NCBI RefSeq assembly: GCF_003937945.1
Contig: NZ_RSEC01000058.1
Coordinates: 434,001 to 498,000 of the forward strand
From: Amycolatopsis eburnea
Lineage (GTDB): Bacteria; Actinomycetota; Actinomycetes; Mycobacteriales; Pseudonocardiaceae
Length of the DNA: 64,000 nucleotides
Direction: 5' to 3'
The position numbers and the translations under genes are program-made. The notes under the pieces are model-generated. The model worked only from the letters and a program-made list of their open reading frames with translations. It did not search any database and had not been told where the DNA came from. Shown piece after piece: positions 35,727 through 44,831 of the stretch (position 1 is the stretch's first letter; each line of letters starts with the position of its first letter).

Positions 35727-36768
35727 GCCGCGGCCGGGCTGGTGGGTCTACTCCGGTACCGGGGTTCCCGCGGGCGGGCCGGAGAAGCCGCTCCCGCCAC
35801 CGCCGCCGTGGCGGGAATTCGACGGCGGGCCGTTGCTCGACGACGTTCTGGTACCGCCCGAAGACGCGGAGATGAAACGGCGGCTCGGCGCGGCCAGCAC
35901 CGAATCGGTGCCGCGAGCCGACGTGCACGAAGTCGACATGGTCAACGCGGCGATCTACCTGCGCCGTCCCCTGCTCGTCACCGGCCGGCCGGGCAGCGGG
36001 AAATCCAGTCTCGCGTTCCGGATCGCCCGGGAACTCGGCCTGGGCCGGGTCCTCCAGTGGCCGATCACTTCGCACACCACGCTGAAGACGGGAACGTACG
36101 GTTACGACGCCATCGGCCGGGCACAGGCCGCGGGCTCGCGATCGGCGGCCGCCGGCACCGGGACCGCGGAAGTGGCGGAGCCCCCGATCGGCGAGTTCGT
36201 GCGCCTCGGCGAGCTGGGCACCGCGTTCCTGCCCCGGCGCCGCCCCCGGGTGCTGCTCATCGACGAGCTGGACAAGTCCGAAGCCGACCTGCCCAACGAC
36301 TTGCTCAGCCTGTTCGAGGACGGCGAGTTCGAGATCCCCGAGCTGGTCCGGATGGCCCGGCGGACGCCGGTCGTCGAGGTCTTCACCGCGGATCCCGACG
36401 CGACGGCGGAGATCGTCGCCGGCCGGGTCCGGTGCCACGCGTTCCCGATCGTCGTGATCACCAGCAACGGCGAACGGGATTTCCCGCCCGCGTTCCTGCG
36501 CCGCTGCCTGCGCTACGAAACCAAGGACCCGGACGTCGACCAGCTGGCCGCGATGGTCGCCGCGCACATGCTCGACCCGTCCGACGACCACCGTTCGCGC
36601 ATCATCGGGGAGTTCGTCAGCCGGAGCGAAGCGTTCGGCGGGTTGCCGGTCGACAAGCTGCTCGAAGCCGTGTACCTCGCCACTTCCGGTGCCTACCGCG
36701 AAAACGACACCTCGTGGACGAGACTGGTGGACGCGCTGTGGCGGCAGCTGAACTCGCTGGTTCCCTGA
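35704..36768 (+). CDS. MoxR-type AAA+ ATPase, cassette 1
   Basis: A 354-residue AAA+ ATPase. Walker A is LLVTGRPGSGKSSLAFRI, Walker B VLLIDELDKSEADLPNDLL, sensor 1 IVVITSNGERDFPPAFLRR with the arginine-finger region RRCLRY. The N-terminal tail WWVYSGTG-PxPPPPPWREF is proline-rich and shared with the cassette 2 paralogue. MoxR proteins remodel partners together with vWA proteins, here the next gene. ATG 35704 lies inside the preceding gene; the vWA gene starts two bases after its stop. The order VMAP-MoxR-vWA is the defining context. Confidence 0.92.
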   Translation: MSVDELPEPRPGWWVYSGTGVPAGGPEKPLPPPPPWREFDGGPLLDDVLVPPEDAEMKRRLGAASTESVPRADVHEVDMVNAAIYLRRPLLVTGRPGSGKSSLAFRIARELGLGRVLQWPITSHTTLKTGTYGYDAIGRAQAAGSRSAAAGTGTAEVAEPPIGEFVRLGELGTAFLPRRRPRVLLIDELDKSEADLPNDLLSLFEDGEFEIPELVRMARRTPVVEVFTADPDATAEIVAGRVRCHAFPIVVITSNGERDFPPAFLRRCLRYETKDPDVDQLAAMVAAHMLDPSDDHRSRIIGEFVSRSEAFGGLPVDKLLEAVYLATSGAYRENDTSWTRLVDALWRQLNSLVP

Positions 36769-36769
36769 G

Positions 36770-39700
36770 GTGGTCCAAGAGCCGCACGACGTTCCCACCG
36801 TCTCCGGGCTGAGCTGGAGCGAGGTCGGCGACGCGGTGTGGCTCGCGATGGCGATCGGGGACTCCGCACCGCGCGTGCACCCGGAGTTCGAATCGCCCGA
36901 AGCCGAGGACCACGACGACGAGCAAGCCCACGGTTTCCCGGAGCCGCCGGAAGAACCGGCCGGACCGGTGACGCCGTCGTTCGGCAGCGCACCCGACCGG
37001 ATCGTCACCGCGCTGGCCAAGAGCGCGGAGCTCCTGGGGACCTCCGGCGCGGCCGTGCTCGGCCCGTCCAGGTACCTGCCGGAGGCCGCCGCGATCGTCC
37101 GCGCGCTCCGTCCGCTGAAGCAGACACGCCCTTCGGAGCACGAAGAAGACGTCGTCCTCGACGAGGAGGTGACGGCGGAAGACGCGGTGCAGGGCCAGCT
37201 CTGGCTGCCGAGGACGAAACCGGCGATGGTCCGCGGGCTGGACCTGACCGTCGTCGTCGATTCGAGCTCCTCGATGGCGCTGTGGCAGCCGACCGTGGCC
37301 GCTTTCCTCACCCTGCTCCGGCAGCTCGGCGCGTTCGGCTCGATCCAGGTGCGCTTGCTCGAAACCGACAAGCGCGGCGGCGACGGGATGCCCGGTCCGG
37401 TGTTGCGGGGCGGCACGCCCGGTGCGCCCGAACGGCAACCCGCCGAGCTGCTCGACCCGTCGGGGCGCCGCCTCTTGATCGTGCTGACGGACGGGATGGG
37501 CGAGGCCTGGCACCAGGACTCGGTCTCACCGCTGCTGGCCCAGTGGGGTCGGGCCATGCCGGTCGCGATCGTCCAGCTGCTTCCGCAGCGGCTCTGGGGC
37601 CGGGCCGGGCCGCAGCTGCACCACGCCAGGCTGACGACGCCGGGCCCGTTCCGGCCGAACCGGCGCTACGGCCTCGAACTGCCGGACGCCTGGCTGACCG
37701 GCGAAGACCCGGAGACGGCGGGTGCGGGCGCGGTCCCGATCCCGGTCGTCGAACTGGATCCGCGGTGGCTCGGCTGGTGGGCGCGGACGATCAGCCGCGC
37801 GCAGCCGGACCCGGTGCAGGCGGTCGTGCTGCTCGCCCGGACGCAGCCGCAGCCCGCCGAGCCGTGGGACGGGCCGGCACTGTCGGCACAGGACCAGGTC
37901 AAGCACTTCCACGGCGTCGCGTCGCCGCCCGCGTTCCGGCTGGCGACGTTGCTGGCCGCGGTCCCGGTCAGCCTGCCGATCGCCCGGTTCGTCCAGGCCG
38001 AAATGGTCCCCGAAGCGGACACTGCCGACCTCGCGGAGGTGCTGAGCAGCGGCCTCCTCGACGTGCCGCCGAACGTCGAAGCGGACGAGATCGTCTACGA
38101 ATTCCCGCTCGCGGTGCGGGAAGCGCTGCTGGCCGCCGGCCGCCGGTCCGACACGGTCCAGGTCGTCCGCGCCACCGGCGGCCGCTTCGGCGACCGGCAC
38201 CCGGTGCTGCTGCGGGTCGCCGAGGCACTGGACGACCCCGAACGCGCGCCGCTGCCGGCCGCCGACACCAGCCTGGCGGAAGGGGTCGCGCTCGAACGCG
38301 CCGTGATGCGGGCCCTGTCGGGACCGTACGCGGGACGCGCGGAACGCTTGCGGCACTGGGAATCCGCACTGGGCGCGCCGGTCCCGGCGGCGGAGCCGGG
38401 CGGTTCGACGACCGAGAGCCTGGTCGCCGACGTCCACGAAGAGGCGGCGGACTCCCGCCAGCGGGTCCGCCAGCTGACGACCGACGCGCCGACGGTCTGG
38501 GGAGCGGTCCCGGCCCGCAACCCGGACTTCACCGGCCGCCACCGGCTCTTGACCGCACTGGCCACCGACCTCCACCACGGCGGCCGCGCGGTGCTCCACG
38601 GCATGGGCGGCCTCGGCAAGACCCAGATCGCGACCGAGTACGTGTACCGCCACCTCGACCGCTACGACCTGGTGTGGTGGGTGAGTGCGGCGCAGGAGAC
38701 GCAGATCCGCGCGTCCCTCACGGAATTGGCGCGCCAACTCGGTTTGCCCGGTGCCGCGGAGACGGTCACCGCGGTTCCGGAGGTCCTCGAAGCACTGGGC
38801 GAAGGTGAGCCCTACCGCCGGTGGCTGCTCGTGTTCGATTCGGCGGACGACCCGGGAACGGCCTTGCCGTTCCTCCCGGCCGAGGGACCGGGCGAAATCC
38901 TGGTGACGACGAGAAACCCGGGGTGGCCGGACGTCTTCCCCAGCCCCGTCGAGGTGGGCTCCTTCACCCGCGAGGAAAGCGTGGAGCTGCTGAGCCTCCA
39001 CGACCCGCGGCTCGACGCGGACCAGGCCGACCGGATGGCCGGGCGGCTCGCCGATCTGCCGCTCGCACTCGCCCAGGCGGCCGCGCTGCGCACGGAAATC
39101 GCCCTGCCGGTGGACGAATACCTGCGCCGGTTCGACGAAAAGACCGCGGAAATCCTCGAATCCGCGACACCGACCGAGTACGAGGTGCCCGTCGCCGCCG
39201 CGTGGAACGTGTCGTTCGACGAGCTCGGCACCCGCAACCGCGCGGCGCACCAGCTGTTGCAGGTTTGCGCGTTCTTCGCCCCGGAGCCGATTTCCCGCAG
39301 TCTCTTCACCGGAGTCCGGCGGTTGTCGATCGCCCCGGAGCTCGACTCGGCGATGCGCGACCCCACCCTGCTCGACCAGGCCCTGCGCGACATCCACCGG
39401 TGGGGGCTGGCGAAGGTCGATCACCGGTCCGACACGATCCGGCTGCACTGGCTGGTCCAGCTGGTGCTGCGCAACCGGATGACCGAGCAGCACCGCCGCG
39501 ACATCCGGCACGGCGCGCACCTGCTGCTCGCGAACCGGGACCCGGGTGATCCGGCCGAAGCCCGCCTCTGGCCGCAGTACCACCTGGCCCTGCCGCACAT
39601 CGACGCCGCGGAGCTGATCGACTGCGGCGACGACGAGGTGCGCACGCTCGTCATCAACCTTTTCAAGTTCCTCTACCTCTGGGGTGACCACACCGGCGCG

Positions 39701-40975
39701 ACGATGCTCGCCCGGCGGGTGGTGGACGCGTGGACGGACCGGTTCGGCGAAGCGGACGCGTTGACGCTGGAGGCGTCGGAACGGCTCGGCTTCTTCCTCT
39801 GGGCACTGGGCCGGTACGAAGAAGCGGAGGTGATCAACAACCGCACCCTCCGTCTCTACCAGCAGAAGGAAACCACCGGGCGGCGGTCGGAACAGACCCT
39901 GAACGCCCAGGTGGCCGTGGCCGCGGTGCTGAAGGCCCGTGGCGACTTCGCCGCCGCGCGCGAGCTCAACCTGGCGACCTACCACGAGGCCGCCGCCGTT
40001 CTGGGCGGGAACGAGCCGAAGACCTTGACCGCCGCCCACGACCTGGTCGTGTGCCTGCTCCTCACCGGCGAGTACGACGAAGCCCGGCGAATCGGCGAAG
40101 ACACCTACGCCCGTCGCGCGGAAATCCTGGGGCCGGACAACGCCGCCACCATCAGCACCCTGAACATCCTGGCGATCTGCCGCCGGGAGATCGGCGACTA
40201 CACCCTCGCGCGGCTCGAGCAGCAGAAGATCGTCGAGCGGGTCCGCCGCCTGGTGCGGGACGAGAACGCCGGCGTGGTCCGGCGGGAGCACCACCTCGCC
40301 GTGGCGCTGCGGAAAGACGGGCAGTACGAGGCCGCGCTGGCCCTGTCGCGGAGCACGTTGGAACGCTTCCGGTCCCGCTACGGTCTCGGCAACCCGAACA
40401 CCCTGCCCTGCGTGCTGGCGCATTCGATCGATCTCCGCTGCGTCGGAGACCTCGAAGCGGCGAGGAACCTCGGGCAGCAGGCGGTCGACCTCTACCGGGC
40501 CAGCCTCGGCGACCGGCACCCGCACACCCTCGTCGCGCAGATCGATCTCGGCGTGACACTCCGGTTGCTGGGCGCCGTGTCGGCGGCGCGGGACCGGGAC
40601 CGAGCCGCCTACGGCGAACTGCGGAAAGCCCTCGGCGCCGACCACCCGCACACGATCGCCGCGGCCATCGACCTCGCGAACGACCACGCCGCCGCCGGCT
40701 CGCCGAAGCTGTCGGCCGAGCGGCTGCTGGCCACCGGCACCGAATGCCTGGCGCGGGCCCGCCGCGTCCTGGGCGAAGACCACCCGGTCACCCTGGCGGC
40801 CCAGCTCAACCGGGCGCTCGACCTGCGCGCGGCCGGACGGAGCCGGGAAGCCGCGCTGCAGCACCAGGACGTCGTGGCCCGCTACCGCCGGGTGCTCCGC
40901 GCGGACCACCCGGTGACGGTGGCCGCCGAGCACGGGGTGCGTGCCGTGTGCGACATCGACCCGACACCCCTCTGA
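36770..40975 (+). CDS. Giant vWA/NB-ARC/TPR protein (FxsT-like), cassette 1
   Basis: A 1401-residue multidomain protein, GTG 36770. Residues ~12-30 form a short conserved N-terminal helix (LSWSEVGDAVWLAMAIG). A vWA-like domain starts near residue 160 with VVVDSSSSMALW (MIDAS DxSxS at residue 164) and continues to about 300. A STAND NB-ARC NTPase follows: Walker A HGMGGLGKTQIA at residue 611, Walker B RRWLLVFDSADD, and LADLPLALAQAAAL in place of the GLPLA box. From ~980 to the end are about ten TPR-like repeats (RTLNAQVAVAAVLKARGDFAAAREL type). It resembles FxSxx-system TPR proteins fused to the SAV_2336-type N-terminus. Probably a sensor-ATPase hub of the cassette. Confidence 0.87.
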   Translation: MVQEPHDVPTVSGLSWSEVGDAVWLAMAIGDSAPRVHPEFESPEAEDHDDEQAHGFPEPPEEPAGPVTPSFGSAPDRIVTALAKSAELLGTSGAAVLGPSRYLPEAAAIVRALRPLKQTRPSEHEEDVVLDEEVTAEDAVQGQLWLPRTKPAMVRGLDLTVVVDSSSSMALWQPTVAAFLTLLRQLGAFGSIQVRLLETDKRGGDGMPGPVLRGGTPGAPERQPAELLDPSGRRLLIVLTDGMGEAWHQDSVSPLLAQWGRAMPVAIVQLLPQRLWGRAGPQLHHARLTTPGPFRPNRRYGLELPDAWLTGEDPETAGAGAVPIPVVELDPRWLGWWARTISRAQPDPVQAVVLLARTQPQPAEPWDGPALSAQDQVKHFHGVASPPAFRLATLLAAVPVSLPIARFVQAEMVPEADTADLAEVLSSGLLDVPPNVEADEIVYEFPLAVREALLAAGRRSDTVQVVRATGGRFGDRHPVLLRVAEALDDPERAPLPAADTSLAEGVALERAVMRALSGPYAGRAERLRHWESALGAPVPAAEPGGSTTESLVADVHEEAADSRQRVRQLTTDAPTVWGAVPARNPDFTGRHRLLTALATDLHHGGRAVLHGMGGLGKTQIATEYVYRHLDRYDLVWWVSAAQETQIRASLTELARQLGLPGAAETVTAVPEVLEALGEGEPYRRWLLVFDSADDPGTALPFLPAEGPGEILVTTRNPGWPDVFPSPVEVGSFTREESVELLSLHDPRLDADQADRMAGRLADLPLALAQAAALRTEIALPVDEYLRRFDEKTAEILESATPTEYEVPVAAAWNVSFDELGTRNRAAHQLLQVCAFFAPEPISRSLFTGVRRLSIAPELDSAMRDPTLLDQALRDIHRWGLAKVDHRSDTIRLHWLVQLVLRNRMTEQHRRDIRHGAHLLLANRDPGDPAEARLWPQYHLALPHIDAAELIDCGDDEVRTLVINLFKFLYLWGDHTGATMLARRVVDAWTDRFGEADALTLEASERLGFFLWALGRYEEAEVINNRTLRLYQQKETTGRRSEQTLNAQVAVAAVLKARGDFAAARELNLATYHEAAAVLGGNEPKTLTAAHDLVVCLLLTGEYDEARRIGEDTYARRAEILGPDNAATISTLNILAICRREIGDYTLARLEQQKIVERVRRLVRDENAGVVRREHHLAVALRKDGQYEAALALSRSTLERFRSRYGLGNPNTLPCVLAHSIDLRCVGDLEAARNLGQQAVDLYRASLGDRHPHTLVAQIDLGVTLRLLGAVSAARDRDRAAYGELRKALGADHPHTIAAAIDLANDHAAAGSPKLSAERLLATGTECLARARRVLGEDHPVTLAAQLNRALDLRAAGRSREAALQHQDVVARYRRVLRADHPVTVAAEHGVRAVCDIDPTPL

Positions 40976-40979
40976 CCGG

Positions 40980-42794
40980 TCAGCGGGCCGCGGCGAGCCA
41001 GCGCACTACTTCTTCGGGAGCGGGTTCCGGCGCCGGTCGCCGCCGGATGCCGCGGAGGACCGCGCGGACGACCTCGGGCCGGTCGAGCAGGACGGCCGCC
41101 GCGGGATCCCCGGTCGTCCGCAGCGCGAGGCCCAGTCCGATCAACGCCGGCGGCGCGTCCGGGTCGCCGCGCACGGCGGTCCGGTACGCCTCCAGTGCGT
41201 CCTGGTCACGGCCGTCCACGAGGGCGAAATCCGCCTCGGACGCGCCGGGCACTTCCCGCCAGAGGACATCGGCGCGACGGGCACCGTCCTCGCCGAGGCG
41301 GACCCGCAGCAGGTCGGCGCGCGCGTTGGTCCAGTCACCGTCCGGTTCGGTGACCAGTGTCGTGCCGACGCTGTCGGCACCGGGAGCGGGCGTTCCGCGC
41401 AGCCAGCTGTCGACGAGCAGCTCGATCGCTGCCGGCTCCGGCCGGAGGTGGCGGAGCCGCCAGCCCGCGCGGTGGTCGGCGGCCACCAGATCGGCCCAGC
41501 GCGCGGCGGTCGCGAGGACCTCGTCGTCCTGCCACGTTCCGGCGCGTTCGGAGACGAGCGCGAGGAACCGCCGTCCCGGCTCGGTCAGTGCCTCGTCCGC
41601 GCGGACCGTTTCGAGGGTCCGCGCGACCTGGTGCCGCCAGTGGGCGTACTCGAACGCCGCCAGCTCGTCGTCCGGCTGCTGAGCGCACAACGCCCGGTAG
41701 AACTCCGTGACGGCGAAGAAGGCGTAGATGCCGTGGACGACGCCGCCGAGCGGGCGGGGATCGTCACGCCACGGGGCGTAGAGCCGCTCGGTCCGGTCTT
41801 CGGTGTGGAGCCGCACGAACTGCAGCAAGCCCCCGAGCCGGATGTGCTGGAACTCGTGCACCAGCGCCGCGGCCAGCGTCACGGGGTCTTCCGGCCGGCA
41901 GATGAGCGCGCTGCCGAACGCTTCCCCGCTCGACGCGCTCGGCAGCCGGAACGGGAACCGCGGTCTCGGCACGATCGTGTCGAGACCGGCGGGCAGGGCG
42001 TCCGCGAACTCCGGGAGCAGCCGGACGATCAAGTCCCAGGCCTGGGCGAGGAGGCCGCGCCAGGCGGTCAGGTCCGCCGGGTCCAGCCGGTCGGGCGCCG
42101 AGGGGCCGAAGAGCCCGCGGTACGGGTCGACGTCGTCGAGCCGCACCGAGAACCGCCGCCCCCCGCTGCCCAGTTCCGCGGTGCGGATCCCGCGCCAGCC
42201 GGGTGCGTCGGCGGACGGGTCGGCGGGGACCACGACGACCCGGTCGCCGGTCACGATCTCGATCCGGCCGCCCGCGGACTTCAGCTCCGCCGTTTCGGCC
42301 TCCGGGTCACCGCCCAGCCGCGCGAGGCCGAGGGTGGGCAGCGCGACGTCACCGCGCCACACCGGCACCCGCACCTGGAAGGTGCCGATCCTGGCGCGCA
42401 CCGCGGCGGCCGCGGCCAGGGCGTGGACGTGTCCGATGTGGACCCACAACGGCCGGGGATCGCTGGTCAACCGGCGGAGCAGGCGGGTGGTGTGCCCCGC
42501 CCAGCTGCCGGTGTACGGGTGCGCGAGCACCTCGTCGAGCGCGGCCGGGTCGGTTTCCTGGGCGAGCACGAGCAGGTCCCACGCCCGTTCGGGGGAAGGC
42601 AGCGGGCCACGGAGGGCCGGCACCGCCGCGACCCTGTCGATGATGTCGCGCAGGAGGAGCAGCCGCCGGCTGCGATCCGCCGTGCGCAGTCGCCGTACCA
42701 GGTCCGGGCCGCCTTCGGAACGCGCCAGGAGGTCGAACTCCGCCCACGTGAAGGTGTGCATGACGGATTCGGGTGTGTTGCTTGAGGGGAGCAC
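40980..42794 (-). CDS. HEXXH-motif peptide-modifying enzyme (putative 2-OG peptide beta-hydroxylase), cassette 1
   Basis: About 604 residues from GTG 42794, chosen for GAAGGA upstream; GTG 42839 and ATG 42761 are alternatives. The centre has AAALVHEFQHIRLGGLLQ (first His near residue 313), and 30-40 residues later GGVVHGIYAFFAVTEF, whose His is a candidate third metal ligand. This matches the HEXXH motif-containing peptide modification family found in FxSxx-COOH loci (TIGR04267, from memory), now discussed as 2-oxoglutarate-dependent peptide beta-hydroxylases rather than proteases. The 62-residue precursor gene lies directly upstream on the same strand. It converges with the vWA/TPR gene, 4 bp apart. 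Confidence 0.82.
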   Translation of the reverse strand: MLPSSNTPESVMHTFTWAEFDLLARSEGGPDLVRRLRTADRSRRLLLLRDIIDRVAAVPALRGPLPSPERAWDLLVLAQETDPAALDEVLAHPYTGSWAGHTTRLLRRLTSDPRPLWVHIGHVHALAAAAAVRARIGTFQVRVPVWRGDVALPTLGLARLGGDPEAETAELKSAGGRIEIVTGDRVVVVPADPSADAPGWRGIRTAELGSGGRRFSVRLDDVDPYRGLFGPSAPDRLDPADLTAWRGLLAQAWDLIVRLLPEFADALPAGLDTIVPRPRFPFRLPSASSGEAFGSALICRPEDPVTLAAALVHEFQHIRLGGLLQFVRLHTEDRTERLYAPWRDDPRPLGGVVHGIYAFFAVTEFYRALCAQQPDDELAAFEYAHWRHQVARTLETVRADEALTEPGRRFLALVSERAGTWQDDEVLATAARWADLVAADHRAGWRLRHLRPEPAAIELLVDSWLRGTPAPGADSVGTTLVTEPDGDWTNARADLLRVRLGEDGARRADVLWREVPGASEADFALVDGRDQDALEAYRTAVRGDPDAPPALIGLGLALRTTGDPAAAVLLDRPEVVRAVLRGIRRRPAPEPAPEEVVRWLAAAR

Positions 42795-42816
42795 GGTCAG
42801 TCCTTCGGGAAGCGGC

Positions 42817-43005
42817 TTACTCGACCCGTTTCGCTTCACTCCCGCTCGCCGTTACCGGGATGTGCGCGGCTCGTTCGGCGGCGCGACGCATCGACTTGCG
42901 CAAGGCCGCGGAGTCGAGTTTCCGCAGCTGGGACAGCGGAACCGCACTGAGGTCGAGGAGTTCGGACTCGATCTCCGGTCGCCTGGTGCCGCCCGGTGAT
43001 CGCAT
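42817..43005 (-). CDS. Ribosomal precursor peptide, cassette 1 (FxSxx-COOH-like leader)
   Basis: A 62-residue peptide, ATG 43005 with GAGAGGGG upstream. The leader half has IESELLDLSAVPLSQLRKLD and LRKSMRRAAER, the pattern of FxSxx-COOH precursors (LLDLs-V-L--LR-lD---L--S--R). The C-terminal part HIPVTASGSEAKRVE replaces the expected FxSxx end and is nearly identical to the cassette 2 peptide. No Cys is present, so thioether or lanthionine chemistry is excluded. It stops 22 bp before the HEXXH enzyme, which is its likely modifier. Homology is by pattern; modification is inferred. Confidence 0.75.
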   Translation of the reverse strand: MRSPGGTRRPEIESELLDLSAVPLSQLRKLDSAALRKSMRRAAERAAHIPVTASGSEAKRVE

Positions 43006-43322
43006 CGCGATTTCCCCTCTCTCGAGAACCCGCTTGGAGGCGCGCGTAAGCTAGCACGCCCCTTCGATCACCCTTGCGAGGTGGCTCGGCGAACGCCACT
43101 TTACTCCGGACGGCTCAGGGGATCCGGCCCTTTTCACGAGCCGGAACGCCGGGCTCGGGAATGACGCGAAGTGGTTGCCCGGAGGTTGCCGTTCCCCCGG
43201 GCGGGACTCGTGAAGCTCGCTCGTGTGGTGGTCAGGCACGCGCTGTGTCATGTTTTTGCCCTTTTACGGTTAAGCCGAACAGGTAAACTCACGATCTTCG
43301 GTGCGCTTCTCGGGGGTGGGAG
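43006..43322. promoter_or_regulatory. Divergent control region between cassettes 1 and 2
   Basis: This 317-bp region carries no convincing gene. It must drive precursor 1 leftward and adaptor 2 rightward. Near its right end TTTTGCCC (43254-43261), 20 bp, then GGTAAACTCACG (43282-43293) repeats the bipartite element found before adaptor 1. On the minus strand AGGGGAAA lies just before the precursor start, as it does for precursor 2. TAGCTT at about 43040-43045 could be a -10 box for the leftward promoter. Confidence 0.55.
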
Positions 43323-44831
43323 GTGGTGCGGCAGGTGGTGGCGAGGCAGGGGCAGCCCGGCCCGGGTATCGCGGTCCGCAGGGCGGTGGTGGACGTGCTG
43401 GTGGTGGCCGGCTTCGCCGATGACAAATCCATCCGCACCCTGATGGTCGGTGAACTGCGTGAGGCGCTCGACCACCCGTTCACCTTTTCGGACCAGCTGA
43501 CCGGCCGTGACCAGCTGATCGAAATCGTCTCCGCGTGCTGCCGCCTCCGCGAAGGGCTGAACGTGCTCGCGGGCGTGATCGAGTTCCTGCGTCCCGGCAG
43601 CAAGGAATGCGCCGAGGTGCGCGCCCTCGTCTCGTCGGTGCGGATGCACGACGTCGTGCCGGAAGCCGAACAGGAGAAACTGCGCGAACGGCTGGCCGGT
43701 TTCGCGCCGCCGGGGCTCGCGAAGGCCGTGCGCCGTGCCGCCCGCTACGTCTCTCCGCCGCCGCGCTACGAAGACGCGTCGGCGGCCTTCTCCGGTCTTG
43801 CCGACCTGAACGCGGGACCCGGGGAATTGCCGCCGTTGCTGATGTTCGTCGAACTGATCGCCGCCGAGTGCGACCCCGCCCTCGCCGCGGAACTGCGCGC
43901 GTGGTCGGACGGGCAGGTCCGGCGGCTCCGCCTCCGTGACGCTCTCGATCAGCTGCGCGCGGAGCTGGCGGCGCCCCGGCCGGCCGCGGGCCGGCTGCAC
44001 CTCGTCGTGGTCGTGCGCCCGGATCCCCTCGAAGACGACCTGTACGAGCTGTCTTCGTGGCGGCAGGACGATCCGGCGGACTGGCCGCCCGCCCGGGGTG
44101 AAACGGTCCTGGTCCGGGAGAGCCAGCTGGAGCGCCACGTCGACGTGCTGGTCGGCGAAGCCGAAGAAGCCTGGTCGGAGGTGGCGGCCGACGTGGTGGT
44201 CGAGTTCGTCCTGCCGCGGGAGCTGCTGAACCTGCCCGTGCACGCGTGGGCGACCGAGCGCGCTTCCGGTGCGCCCAAGCCGTTGTACCTCAGTTACCCG
44301 ACCGTGGTGCGTTCGCTGGAGCGGATGAGCTCACCGCGCTGGCACCGCGTCTGGCGGCAGCGCTGGGAGTCGTGGACCCGTGATCCTTCGTTCGAACGGG
44401 TGTATTTCTGCGGTACGGGTGATAGTCCCGATCGACTCCGGCTCGAGGCTGTTTTGAGCAATCGGCAATGGGCGATGACGGTGCTCACCGAATCGCCGCC
44501 GGTCAGGGCGGCATCGGGTGACGACGAGCTTTTGCCCGCGTTGCGCGCGGGGGTCCCGGTCATCGTCTGGCACCCGTCGGCCCCTTCGGAAGTCGTTCGC
44601 GAAGTGGTAGCCTGGCTAGCCGAAAGCCGTGGCGGATTGGGGGATTTGCCCGCGGTGGCGAGGGAGTCTCGACTGGACGCTCTTCGGAATCCGCCGTCGT
44701 CGGGCGATGGTGGTGTACTCACGGACCTGGTGGTGCTATGGGACGACCCGAATCGGTTGCTTCCCCTCGGCGAAACCGGGATCATCGGGCACCTCGAAGG
44801 AGGTGCCGATTCGCGTGACCGAGCTTCCTGA
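43323..44831 (+). CDS. VMAP adaptor protein, cassette 2
   Basis: A 502-residue paralogue of the protein at 34188. The start is one of several GTG codons (43323, 43326, 43335, 43338) after GGGAGG. An N-terminal EAD-like domain (VRRAVVDVLVVAGFADDKS, EGLNVLAGVIEFLRPGS) is followed by a helical middle and a VMAP C-terminal domain with RLHLVVVVRPDPLEDDLY, VEFVLPRELLNLPVHAW, YPTVVRSLERM and RWHRVWRQRWESW. It overlaps the MoxR gene by 17 bp. Unlike cassette 1, no cyclase-EAD gene precedes it; the nearest related effector-like gene is at 59701. Confidence 0.82.
   Translation: MVRQVVARQGQPGPGIAVRRAVVDVLVVAGFADDKSIRTLMVGELREALDHPFTFSDQLTGRDQLIEIVSACCRLREGLNVLAGVIEFLRPGSKECAEVRALVSSVRMHDVVPEAEQEKLRERLAGFAPPGLAKAVRRAARYVSPPPRYEDASAAFSGLADLNAGPGELPPLLMFVELIAAECDPALAAELRAWSDGQVRRLRLRDALDQLRAELAAPRPAAGRLHLVVVVRPDPLEDDLYELSSWRQDDPADWPPARGETVLVRESQLERHVDVLVGEAEEAWSEVAADVVVEFVLPRELLNLPVHAWATERASGAPKPLYLSYPTVVRSLERMSSPRWHRVWRQRWESWTRDPSFERVYFCGTGDSPDRLRLEAVLSNRQWAMTVLTESPPVRAASGDDELLPALRAGVPVIVWHPSAPSEVVREVVAWLAESRGGLGDLPAVARESRLDALRNPPSSGDGGVLTDLVVLWDDPNRLLPLGETGIIGHLEGGADSRDRAS

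Noticed and set aside
37526..40933. 1135-codon open frame on the minus strand opposite the vWA/TPR gene
   Set aside because: Low-complexity Arg/Gly/Val/Asp composition; a typical shadow of strong GC3 bias. The plus-strand frame has clear domains.
42817..43005. Lanthipeptide or lasso precursor
   Set aside because: The peptide has no Cys, and there are no LanM-, LanB-, asparagine-synthetase- or protease-type partners nearby.
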